34,931 nt of DNA. Source: Nitrospira sp. Its GTDB lineage: Bacteria > Nitrospirota > Nitrospiria > Nitrospirales > Nitrospiraceae. The position numbers were made by a program, and so were the translations under genes. Positions within the stretch are counted from its first letter, which is position 1, and every line of letters starts with the position of its first letter. Below are positions 1 through 8,571 of this stretch, piece by piece. The notes beneath the pieces were generated by a model, which was not told the DNA's origin, did no database searches, and saw nothing but the letters and a program-made list of their open reading frames with translations. The stretch covers positions 238,189 to 273,119 of the forward strand of contig JABMDK010000002.1 in NCBI GenBank assembly GCA_015903995.1. The letters run 5' to 3'.

Positions 1-1
1 G

Positions 2-235
2 ATTCAGGCCAAGGGTGAGGGCGATTCGTTGAAGATTCGCGCGGAGGGCGAAGCCGACAGCATGAGGATCCGCGCCGTGGGGCAGTCGCAGGCGCAGGAC
101 ATCATCACCAAAACACTGACGCCAAACTACTTACTGTTCAAGCTCTATGAAAGCCCGAATGCCAAGACGATCATCGTGCCGGAAAAGCTGAATGTTCCGC
201 TGATTCTGAGCCCTGGGGCGGATCAATCGCGATAG
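2..235 (+). CDS. C-terminal part of SPFH/band-7 (prohibitin-like) domain protein, truncated by window start
   Basis: Frame open from base 2: IQAKGEGDSLKIRAEGEADSMRIRAVGQSQAQDIITKTLTPNYLLFKLYESPNAKTIIVPEKLNVPLIL; A/G/E-rich helical repeat followed by the tail typical of prohibitin-like proteins. Confidence 0.75.
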   Translation: MQAKGEGDSLKIRAEGEADSMRIRAVGQSQAQDIITKTLTPNYLLFKLYESPNAKTIIVPEKLNVPLILSPGADQSR

Positions 236-635
236 GAGTCATCATGAGATGGGCGCAGTATTCCGAGTATGCCCATGATCCAAAGACTCTCACGGTGCGA
301 CAAATCAATGGAGGGATCGGTCTTTACGGTGAGCCCTGAAACCAGCGGGATCATGATTGCGGAGATCATGACCCAGCGGAATTTCGAGGCCGTGCTCATC
401 TACTAATTCTCCTTGTCCCCTCAATCCGACGCAAGAGGCACTTGCAGGGCCATACGATACGGGGACCTTGCCATTTTCGATCACGACATTGTGCTCTTTG
501 ACTCAATGGACACGATGCCGTGGCTTTTCTTTTCCTTCCTGGTTTGAGCCGCCCGTTGTGTACGTACAAATAACTGTGTGCCGAATTTAGCCTTGCGGGG
601 TCTCTCTAAGAGGACTAGAATCAACTTCTCTCGCC

Positions 636-2642
636 ATGACACCCAAAGCCGCCAAAAGAGAGCGCTGGGTAAGGGCACGATCGCTTTCCCAGGCACCCCA
701 GGCCGATGATTGGCAAGGGAAGGCGGTCGAATCGGCAAAAGATAATTTCTTCGCCGAAGCCTTCCGCCTAAGTCCTCACCCGATCGGCATCACGGAACTT
801 GAGACCGGGGTCTGTCTAGAAATCAATGACGCCTGCCTTGCCATATTCGGTTTGTGCCGGGACGAGGTTATCGGAAAGACGACGTTGATGTTGGGTATCT
901 GGCCTGATCCTCATGATCGGGCCAGGCTCATCGATCGATTGAAATCCGAAGGGTCGGTCCGAAATCTTGACGTGTCGATGCGGATGAAGAACGGTGAATT
1001 GCGACAATTCCTCATCTCGACGGACTTGATCACGCTCAGAGGGAAGCCCTGCCTCCTGACGATCGGCAATGACATTACCGAGCGCAAGAGGGTTGAGGAG
1101 GCGTTGCATCGGACTCATGAAGAGTTGGAACAACGCGTCCGGGAAAGAACGGTCGATCTCGAACGAACCAATGCGGCGATGCGAGATAGTGAGGAGCGCT
1201 TCCGTTTATTTATCGAGCATGTGCCGGCTGCGACTGCGATGTTTGACCGTAACATGCGGTATTTGGCGGCCAGTCGCCGTTGGATGGAAGACTATCGCCT
1301 CTCGGGGGCTATCCTTGGCCGATCACACTATGACGTGCTTCCCGCGATCTCATCACGATGGAAGGAGATCCATCGTCGCGGGTTGGCCGGAGAAACTCTG
1401 CGTGCAGATGAAGACCGGTTCGTTCGAGACGATGGTTCCACACAGTGGATCACCTGGGATGTCCGCCCCTGGTATAGCGGCGATGAAGTCGGCGGCATCG
1501 TGATTGCCACGGAAGATGTGACGGCCCGTGTGGAGGCTCAGAACGCCTTGCATGAACGGAAGGAACGGTCCGATCAGGTCATTCAGTTGGCCAACTTCGG
1601 CATTTTCGATCACGATCACCGTACCGGGAAAGTGTATTGGTCTCCCGCGATGAGGGAAATCTACGGAGTGGGACCTAATGATCCAATTTCTTTCGAAGGG
1701 TATATCCAGTTACTCCATCCGGAAGACCGCGAAACAGTCGTTCGGGCGATCAAGCAGGCCCAAGACTCTGCCGGTGACGATCTTTTTTCGGTAGAACACC
1801 GTGTGTTGCACCGCGACGGGAGTGTCCGGTGGGTGAGTTTTCGGTCATGGACGTTATTCGACAATGAATGGCCGGAGCGTCGCCCTACGCGCACCTTGGG
1901 GGCGATGATCGACATTACGAAACGCAAACAGGCGGAGGAGGCGCTCCATCGCAACCAGCTGGAGTTGCATCTGCAGCAAGTGCAACTGGAAGAATTGACG
2001 TCGAAGCTGCTGGCGGCGCAGGAGCATGAGCGGAAGCGAATCGCCCGCGATCTGCACGACGATGTGAGCCAGCGATTGGCTGCCTTAGTCTTGGAAGTCG
2101 CATCCTTGGAACACCGCCCGTCTCCTGTACCCGGTGAACTTGCTCGATCGTTGGCGCCACTTCGTGAACAGTTGGAGCAGCTTTCGGACGATGTACATAC
2201 GCTCGCATACCGGCTTCATCCTTCGTTGCTGGAGCATGCTGGATTGCGCCCGGCGGTCGAAGACCATGTCCATCAGGTTTCTCGGCGCACGGGCTTGCCC
2301 ATTCATCTGAAGATTCTTGATGTTCCGAATGCGGTACCGCTTGATCAGGCGACTTGTCTCTTTCGCGTCATGCAGGAAAGCGTCCAAAATGTGGTGAAAC
2401 ATGCGCAGGCCAAGACCGTGACGGTCCAGCTCCGCGGGTCGTCAAAGGGGGTCGGTCTGTCCGTCATTGATAATGGGAAGGGATTTGACCCACAGGATCT
2501 GCGGGCCCATCAACAAGGGCTGGGATTGAGCAGTATGGAAGAACGGCTGCGACAACTGCACGGGTTCTTTCGAATCCAATCTCGCCCATCCCTCGGCACA
2601 AAGGTCTGTGCGTGGGTGCCTTGCGAGGTGGAGGTCGCATGA
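636..2642 (+). CDS. PAS-domain sensor histidine kinase (HisKA_3/NarX-type, apparently soluble, multiple PAS/PAC)
   Basis: PAS/PAC repeats (e.g. DITERKRVEEAL, DITKRKQAEEAL), phospho-acceptor region RKRIARDLHDDVSQRLAALVLE, HATPase G-boxes (VIDNGKGFDP, GLGLSSMEERL). Confidence 0.93.
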   Translation: MTPKAAKRERWVRARSLSQAPQADDWQGKAVESAKDNFFAEAFRLSPHPIGITELETGVCLEINDACLAIFGLCRDEVIGKTTLMLGIWPDPHDRARLIDRLKSEGSVRNLDVSMRMKNGELRQFLISTDLITLRGKPCLLTIGNDITERKRVEEALHRTHEELEQRVRERTVDLERTNAAMRDSEERFRLFIEHVPAATAMFDRNMRYLAASRRWMEDYRLSGAILGRSHYDVLPAISSRWKEIHRRGLAGETLRADEDRFVRDDGSTQWITWDVRPWYSGDEVGGIVIATEDVTARVEAQNALHERKERSDQVIQLANFGIFDHDHRTGKVYWSPAMREIYGVGPNDPISFEGYIQLLHPEDRETVVRAIKQAQDSAGDDLFSVEHRVLHRDGSVRWVSFRSWTLFDNEWPERRPTRTLGAMIDITKRKQAEEALHRNQLELHLQQVQLEELTSKLLAAQEHERKRIARDLHDDVSQRLAALVLEVASLEHRPSPVPGELARSLAPLREQLEQLSDDVHTLAYRLHPSLLEHAGLRPAVEDHVHQVSRRTGLPIHLKILDVPNAVPLDQATCLFRVMQESVQNVVKHAQAKTVTVQLRGSSKGVGLSVIDNGKGFDPQDLRAHQQGLGLSSMEERLRQLHGFFRIQSRPSLGTKVCAWVPCEVEVA

Positions 2643-3292
2643 GTCGCCCCCGGATCTTGATGGCCGATGATCACGCCATCGTCCTGGCCGGACTTCGGAA
2701 GCTCGTGGAAGCCGAGGGCGAAGTGGTCGGGATGGTGGAGGACGGGCGAGCGTTAGTGGAAGCGGCGCAGCAGCTTCGTCCCGACATCGTGTTATTGGAT
2801 ATCTCGATGCCCTTGCTCAACGGACTCGATGCCGCGCGCCAGATCAGCAAGCTGGTACCGGAGAGCAAGTTGATCTTCCTGACCATGCATGCCACCCCCA
2901 CCTATGCGACCGAAGCTTTTAAGGCCGGGGCCTCTGGCTATCTGATAAAGCGGTCCGCCGCCGTGGAACTGAAGCAAGCCATACAGGCGGTGATGCAGGG
3001 GCAACACTACATGACTCCGCTTATCACGAAAGATGTCTTGGCAGCGACGCTCCAATCCACGGATGGCCAGTCCAATAAGCCGTTAGTGACCTCGCTCACG
3101 CAGCGGCAACGGGAGGTGTTACAGCTCGTTGCCGAAGGAAAAGGTACCAAGGCCATTGCTTCGATCCTGAACATTTCCGTCAAAACCGTCGAGTTTCACA
3201 AGTTTCGCATTATGGGTGAACTCGATCTGCACTCGACTGCCGAGCTAGTCAAATACGCGATCGCCGAAGGCCTTGTAAGCGTGTCGTCGTAA
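2639..3292 (+). CDS. NarL/FixJ-family response regulator with LuxR-type HTH
   Basis: Start ATG overlaps kinase stop (ATGA at 2639); MSRPRILMADDHAIVLAGLRKL receiver; C-terminal TQRQREVLQLVAEGKGTKAIASILNISVKTVEFHKFRIMGEL. Confidence 0.93.
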   Translation: MSRPRILMADDHAIVLAGLRKLVEAEGEVVGMVEDGRALVEAAQQLRPDIVLLDISMPLLNGLDAARQISKLVPESKLIFLTMHATPTYATEAFKAGASGYLIKRSAAVELKQAIQAVMQGQHYMTPLITKDVLAATLQSTDGQSNKPLVTSLTQRQREVLQLVAEGKGTKAIASILNISVKTVEFHKFRIMGELDLHSTAELVKYAIAEGLVSVSS

Positions 3293-3582
3293 TCACGTCC
3301 ACTAGTCCCATCTACTACCCAATGTAGGATCTGATGTTGCTTACTACACCATAATGAATTCGTGTGTCAGTGTTACTATTCAGTACTAGTAATCTCCCCT
3401 CATCTTTCTAGTGGCCTTCCTAGTTCACAAGGTCAGTCATATATCCTTACTATTAGTTAACGAAACAAGCTGTTCGTTTTTATCAGTTGGCGTATGCGGT
3501 ACCTATTCATTTGGGTCTGTAAAAGTCTTCAGTGACAGTTAAAAAGTCGTTGTAATTTTTGATCTTTGTGCGGGAAGGGTGG

Positions 3583-3837
3583 ATGCAAGTTTCAGTAATC
3601 ATAGATCGGGTCTATGGTGCCTTAGAGCAGTTTGGTACGACTTGCTCCATGGAGGACGTGGTTGGGCTTTGTCCAGACCTGACGTGGAACCAGGTGTATC
3701 TCGCAGTTGATTATTTGAGCAAGACCGGCAAGGTTTCTGTCACTCTGGACCCGGACAGGACGTACACCGTCCGGGTCTATCCCGCCGCCGACTCATCTCA
3801 ATTCTCATCCAGACAAGATCACGTCAGTATTGCCTAG
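3583..3837 (+). CDS. Small winged-helix-like conserved hypothetical protein
   Basis: MQVSVIIDRVYGALEQFGTTCSMEDVVGLCPDLTWNQVYLAVDYLSKTGKVSVTLDPDRTYTVRV; helix-turn-helix plus beta-wing-like pattern; start chosen at internal ATG. Confidence 0.6.
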   Translation: MQVSVIIDRVYGALEQFGTTCSMEDVVGLCPDLTWNQVYLAVDYLSKTGKVSVTLDPDRTYTVRVYPAADSSQFSSRQDHVSIA

Positions 3838-4049
3838 CACTTTGAGTTGGCATGCCTGCCTCTCTGAGCCGTAGGCGTATGGTCGCCCGTAGCTTACCGG
3901 TGGTGATCTCCCATGAGGTATTGGTTCCTGATGAGATCGGTCTACATACTGGTGGCGTAGACAGCAGTCTAGGCTTTCTGAGGGCTCCCTGCGTCATTAA
4001 CCGGTTCCCGCGAAATCGTGATGTGATCCCATCTGCACCCGTCTCTCTC

Positions 4050-4237
4050 GCAGGATGCGGAAAAAGACCGCCAGCGGCGTTCTCGCCTCGCTCAGAGGCT
4101 CAACGTACGGCCCAGAGTATGATTCGCCTCTTCGCTCGCTGGCCTTTTTGCGCATCCTGCGTGGCTGTTCAGCGTTCTCCTAAACCTCGATTTCTATGAC
4201 GGCTATAGAGGTCACAATGAGTTTTTCCGCAGCCTGC
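4050..4237. repeat. Dispersed intergenic repeat, copy 1 (inverted-repeat element)
   Basis: GCAGGATGCGGAAAAA (4050-4065) ... TTTTTGCGCATCCTGC (4145-4160) ... TTTTTCCGCAGCCTGC (4222-4237); strong identity to 5481-5683. Confidence 0.85.
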
Positions 4238-4315
4238 TAAAGAGGTGAAGGCCGGCATGTGCGACTAACGCGGTTCATAATCTGGCATAGGAGGTTATGG
4301 TACAGTGGCAATCTC

Positions 4316-5467
4316 ATGAGGGTCTTTGTTCTCGGAATCGGGGCGACCGGCTCACTACTGGTCAAGTTACTCATTCGCCAGGGTCATCACGTGTCGTGCG
4401 GCGATCGTGATCCGATCCGTGCGCACGACTTTCTCGGAGAGAGTTCCGGGGTTGAGATCCAACGGGTCAATGCCAGAAGTCTGCAGAGCGTCGTAAAGGC
4501 AGCGAAAGGCTGTCAGCTCCTCATTAATGCCTGTCCGACAGTTTTTAACAACATCCTGATGCGCGCAGCTCTTGGATTGGGTGCCCACTACCTCGATACC
4601 GCCTCCCATTTGAGAGCCAGCCCGTTTCGGCCGGAACAGTTCAGTTTCGATCGACAATTTCGGGAGAAAAGACGATGGGCGCTTATTCATGCCGGCGTCG
4701 CACCGGGGCTCACGAATCTCTTCGCAGCAGAGGCGGCGGCAGAACTCGATGAATTGGATAAAGCCGAGATCAGAATTTTCGAGGACACGGTGTCTGAGGA
4801 TCCTGTTTCACAGTGGTCGGCAGAGTCTTCATTTGACGAGGCGGTCTCGCGTCCTCGTGTCTATCGTGATGGCTGTTTCTGTTTTGGTGCCCGATTTGGC
4901 GAGCGTGAACGGTTTAGGTTTCCCCCGCCAATTGGGCTAGTCGGCGTCGTACTTGCAGCCCAGGATGAAGTCACGACCCTGCCACGCGTTCTCTCCTTCA
5001 AGAGTGTGGATGCCAAAATCGGTGGGACCGACATGGAACGCCTTCGACGGTGGTATCGGCAAGGGAAGCTCACGCGGTCGCGGGGTTTCAGTTCGGTTCG
5101 ATTCCCGGCGACGGCAACTCCTCGTATGATGAGCACGCTGGTTCGGCGAGGGATCCTACACAATGCTCGTTTTGCCGTAGCAGTGTTGGTGTATGGGCGC
5201 AAGGGGGGAGGCCGGTGTCTCGTCCGCTGGGATGCGCGTTTCCCCACCCTCTATGAGTTACGCAGGCAAAAATCGACTTACGCTCCGATTGCCTGGAGCA
5301 CCGCACATCTGACGGCACTGTTTGTGAAGGCGATGCCGCGGGGGTCCATTGGAGTCTATGTTCCCGAGGCCTTGCCGGCTACGACACGCAAGAATATTCT
5401 GCAGGCGGCGCAATCAAGCGGTATTCGGATTAGTCGAAGGGTCGTTCGCCTCAAGCCATTGAGATGA
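4316..5467 (+). CDS. Saccharopine dehydrogenase-like NAD(P)-binding oxidoreductase
   Basis: MRVFVLGIGATGSLLVKLLIRQGHHVSCGDRDP Rossmann glycine motif; overall pattern of saccharopine dehydrogenase-like proteins (INACPTVFNNILMRAALGLGAHYLDTA; HAGVAPGLTNLFA). Confidence 0.8.
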   Translation: MRVFVLGIGATGSLLVKLLIRQGHHVSCGDRDPIRAHDFLGESSGVEIQRVNARSLQSVVKAAKGCQLLINACPTVFNNILMRAALGLGAHYLDTASHLRASPFRPEQFSFDRQFREKRRWALIHAGVAPGLTNLFAAEAAAELDELDKAEIRIFEDTVSEDPVSQWSAESSFDEAVSRPRVYRDGCFCFGARFGERERFRFPPPIGLVGVVLAAQDEVTTLPRVLSFKSVDAKIGGTDMERLRRWYRQGKLTRSRGFSSVRFPATATPRMMSTLVRRGILHNARFAVAVLVYGRKGGGRCLVRWDARFPTLYELRRQKSTYAPIAWSTAHLTALFVKAMPRGSIGVYVPEALPATTRKNILQAAQSSGIRISRRVVRLKPLR

Positions 5468-5480
5468 AGTGAGCCTTCTC

Positions 5481-5683
5481 GCAGGATGCGGAAAAAGTCC
5501 GCCAGCGGCGGACTCGCCTCGCTCAGAGGCTCAACGTACGGCCCAGAGTACGATTCGCCTCTTCGCTCGCTGCGGCCTTGCTGGACGACATTTTTGCGCA
5601 TCCTGCTGGTCTATTCAGCATCGTCCTCAACGTCGATGTCTATGACGGCTACAGGAGTCACAAGGAGTTTTTCCGAAGCCTGC
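5481..5683. repeat. Dispersed intergenic repeat, copy 2 (direct orientation relative to copy 1)
   Basis: GCAGGATGCGGAAAAA (5481-5496) ... TTTTTGCGCATCCTGC (5591-5606) ... TTTTTCCGAAGCCTGC (5668-5683); interior CTCGCCTCGCTCAGAGGCTCAACGTACGGCCCAGAGTA(C/T)GATTCGCCTCTTCGCTCGCT shared with copy 1. Confidence 0.85.
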
Positions 5684-6006
5684 TAGAAAATGACAGCAAA
5701 ATATACTACTTCCGTATCCGCGCTTGCCACACTGGATCAGTTCACCAGACAGGCTCAAACGGATCCAGACCCTATGTGCTGATCAACCTACTTGACAGCC
5801 GATTTTGTCAGGAATAAATTTGTGCCCCATAAAAATCCCAAAGGGCCATGGGGCCAAGTTGTTGGCTGATATCGCACCTCGTGTCGAGGTCATCGCTTAT
5901 CGGCTGTGTCTGGGGAGAAAGGATATCAGTCGGCCTCAATTCCTTGTGAGGTGTGCCTGTGGGATACCACTTCGTAGCGTGACGGGTCCGGACGAAAGGA
6001 GTAACC

Positions 6007-6090
6007 ATGGATAGTAGCCTCTTAATGTTTGTGATTGTGATGCTCGTGATTTTCATCGGCGGCATCATCGTGTACAAAAAGAGCGCCTAG
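6007..6090 (+). CDS. 27-aa single-transmembrane micropeptide
   Basis: AAAGGAGTAACC-ATG RBS/start; MDSSLLMFVIVMLVIFIGGIIVYKKSA*; paralogous to minus-strand 8256-8336; too short for the ORF track. Confidence 0.65.
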   Translation: MDSSLLMFVIVMLVIFIGGIIVYKKSA

Positions 6091-6264
6091 CTCTTTCCTG
6101 AACTCATTATTATCTCGTGGTAGGGTATCGGCATCTTGCTATGTCAGGGGTGGGGTGTGCGAGGTGAAGGCAGAGCTCCAAGGTGGTGGCTTGCTTCTAG
6201 ATTTTCAGCTTCGGCTGAGTCCTCTTACATTTCACCCACCTACGCATGGAGGAATGCGCAGTGG

Positions 6265-6318
6265 GTGTCCTCCGAAGCCTTGGCGAAGGAGGACACGCTT
6301 CGGCGGGTTCCGCCGAAG
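6265..6318. terminator. Two tandem hairpins downstream of mlaA (possible terminator/REP-like)
   Basis: GTGTCCTCC(6265-6273)/GGAGGACAC(6288-6296) and CTTCGGCGG(6298-6306)/CCGCCGAAG(6310-6318), both perfect. Confidence 0.5.
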
Positions 6319-6469
6319 ACACAAAAGGGACCACGGCAAGCCGTGAGGCTCCACTGTTGATAGGTACCTCTGACAAGAAGTTTACCTGTGCCTGCCGAGC
6401 GAATACGAGATCGGTTGGAGGAAAGGGCTGTAGAAAAAGCGGGTTGCAGACGATGACTGGTCGCCGGGG

Positions 6470-7396
6470 CTATTCTCGAATGGCTTTGGTTCGTTTTTGC
6501 AGATAGGCATTACGGACTGCGGCATAGAGATCCAATGTAGATTCTTCAACACCCTGAAACTTTTCCAAATTCAGGGAGCGTTCGTTTACGACCTCGGTCG
6601 CACGCGCGCCAAGCGATATGCCATAGGTGAGCGCCCGCTCATCGATATCGACCACTGTCGGAATCGAATCGATGTTATGCATAGTCGGCAGGATAAGCCA
6701 GTAAATCGGATTGAGGGCGATGTCTCCGGCGTAGCCGGCAAGGTCCCGAACTGTGTAGGGTCCTAAAATCGGCACCATGATATAAGGACCTGGTGGAACA
6801 CCATAAAATCCAAGCGTTTGTCCTGTATCCTCTTCCGGTGTCGTGAGATTGAACCGCTGAGCCACATCGAAAAATCCGCCGATCCCGACCGTCGTATTAA
6901 TGAGAAATCGTCCAACTTCGATCCCGGCTCCTTTGAATTTTCCCTGAAACACATTGTTTATGAATCGTGGGGTCGCACGACTATTGTAGAAGATGTTGCT
7001 GACGCCGACCTGGACGATATTGGGAACGACGTAGTTGTATCCTTTGGCGATTGGTTTCAGCACCCACCGATCGAGCTGCCGGTTGAATTCAAAGAACTTG
7101 GTATTGAGCGGTTCCCAAGGGTCATATTCATCGACCCCTTCTTCGCCTGGTTTGGAAAACGGATCGAGTGGTTCTTCAGAAGATGCGTCGTTGGCTGGTG
7201 CCGCTGACGGAGTCAGCTTGGGGTCGGCATCAGCGACAAGAACCGGCTGAGCGTTCTGTCCCATGTGCGGTGTGAGAGAGTTTGCCGAGCCCTTTTGAGT
7301 AACGCAACCTGAGAGCACGATCAATAAGACGGCAAGAATGAGTCCATATTCACTCTGTCTGAAGCGGGCCGGCCTACACACAGCTATTGTCTTCAT
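6470..7396 (-). CDS. mlaA: MlaA/VacJ-family outer-membrane lipoprotein
   Basis: Lipobox-like LIVLSGC; DPWEPLNTKFFEFNRQLDRWVLKPIAKGYNYVVP, FINNVFQGKFKGAGIEVGRFLINTTVGIGGFFDVA, GPYIMVPILGPYTVRDLAG. Confidence 0.93.
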   Translation of the reverse strand: MKTIAVCRPARFRQSEYGLILAVLLIVLSGCVTQKGSANSLTPHMGQNAQPVLVADADPKLTPSAAPANDASSEEPLDPFSKPGEEGVDEYDPWEPLNTKFFEFNRQLDRWVLKPIAKGYNYVVPNIVQVGVSNIFYNSRATPRFINNVFQGKFKGAGIEVGRFLINTTVGIGGFFDVAQRFNLTTPEEDTGQTLGFYGVPPGPYIMVPILGPYTVRDLAGYAGDIALNPIYWLILPTMHNIDSIPTVVDIDERALTYGISLGARATEVVNERSLNLEKFQGVEESTLDLYAAVRNAYLQKRTKAIRE

Positions 7397-7788
7397 CCTT
7401 CGGATAATCCTCTAGTAGAGTAACAAAATGAGTACGGAATGTGCGGTGCCGCACTCTACCAAAAAAGTTGAGTCACCCGCCAATCAAATATTTCTGAATT
7501 GTTCTTGTGGAAGGAGGCCGTAGTCTCCGAGCCCAGTCATCTCTTGGAGTCTTGAGGTAAGCAGGTAACAGCGGAGATGAGCGGTGTTTAGCGAAGCGTG
7601 GGTTCAGGGGATCGGTGCAGGTCGTGCGGGGAGCGTCTCGACCACGGTCACGCTCCAGACGCTTATCCGGTTTTAGTACGTGAAGAAGCCACCACGAACC
7701 ATTCGGCGGATGGGACTCACGACGGACGGCTCTTTCTCCTCGACGAAAGCGCTCCAGTTCATGACCAAACAGTTCGCGGCCAAGCCTG

Positions 7789-8070
7789 ATGCAAGCCGCT
7801 CGCGATTCTGCTGGCCCCTATTACACCGTTTCCGTGCTGCACAATGATGAAGGGGGCGGGAGAGTAATTGCTTGCGCAGGACGCGTCAAGACAGAAAAAG
7901 TTGGGTATTGCGTCGGGCAGTTTCCCTGTGTGGGACCAACCGCTGCGGAGATCATGAATGTGGTCGCTCAAGGACAGCCGGGTGCCTCGAGGAAACTTGC
8001 CCAACAGGGTGCCTGTTCCATTCTCGGATTGAGTCGCGAGCCCATCAATCGGCAATGCACACAGACATAA
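7789..8070 (+). CDS. Hypothetical protein
   Basis: 93-codon ORF ending 1 nt before a strong hairpin (8072-8106); no recognised family. Confidence 0.35.
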   Translation: MQAARDSAGPYYTVSVLHNDEGGGRVIACAGRVKTEKVGYCVGQFPCVGPTAAEIMNVVAQGQPGASRKLAQQGACSILGLSREPINRQCTQT

Positions 8071-8071
8071 G

Positions 8072-8106
8072 ACCATCGTGCGTCTCCGAGAGACACACAC
8101 GATGGT
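8072..8106. terminator. Hairpin between convergent ORFs (possible bidirectional terminator)
   Basis: ACCATCGTG (8072-8080)/CACGATGGT (8098-8106) with inner GTCTC/GAGAC stem; no clear T-tract. Confidence 0.45.
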
Positions 8107-8255
8107 ATTCATCAGAGGAGGGTTCAACAAAACGAAAGATTCTCTACCTTGAAAAACATCTCTACCAGCCGGACGGCGCTACACTACCGCACAAAAGTAC
8201 CTCTCAGAAAGATGAGGCCTCTCTGCAGGAGGATGCCCAATGCTGGGCCGGCGAA

Positions 8256-8336
8256 CTACGCACTCTTTTTGTACGCAATCAACCCAGCGATGAGGAGTGC
8301 GCCCATCACACCCGTGAACAGCCACAACATATCCAT
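8256..8336 (-). CDS. 26-aa single-transmembrane micropeptide (paralogue of 6007-6090)
   Basis: Reverse complement: AAAGGAGCCGTT-ATG RBS/start; MDMLWLFTGVMGALLIAGLIAYKKSA*; shared MD start, single hydrophobic segment and YKKSA end. Confidence 0.65.
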   Translation of the reverse strand: MDMLWLFTGVMGALLIAGLIAYKKSA

Positions 8337-8571
8337 AACGGCTCCTTTCAGTTGGAAAAACGACAAACCATTACATCCGTAGCGGAGCAACTCTTGTGCT
8401 TGCCTTGACAGAAGACGATGGTCCCTAACCTCCTAAAAAAATGTGGTCGTAACACCCTATATGCCAAACGTATTCAATGAACTGGGGAGAATGTCGTCAA
8501 GGCTGTCTAGTCATCTGGACAGACAGAAGGGATAGAATAATGGAGTGCCGGGAATGTCTTGACGGAAGCAG

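Noticed and set aside
3852-4199. 115-aa plus-strand ORF
   Set aside because: Runs through repeat copy 1 with no domain; the equivalent frame is not preserved in copy 2.
5486-5817. ORFs over repeat copy 2 (5486-5686, 5578-5817)
   Set aside because: Overlap a non-coding repeat whose other copy carries stops in the corresponding frame.
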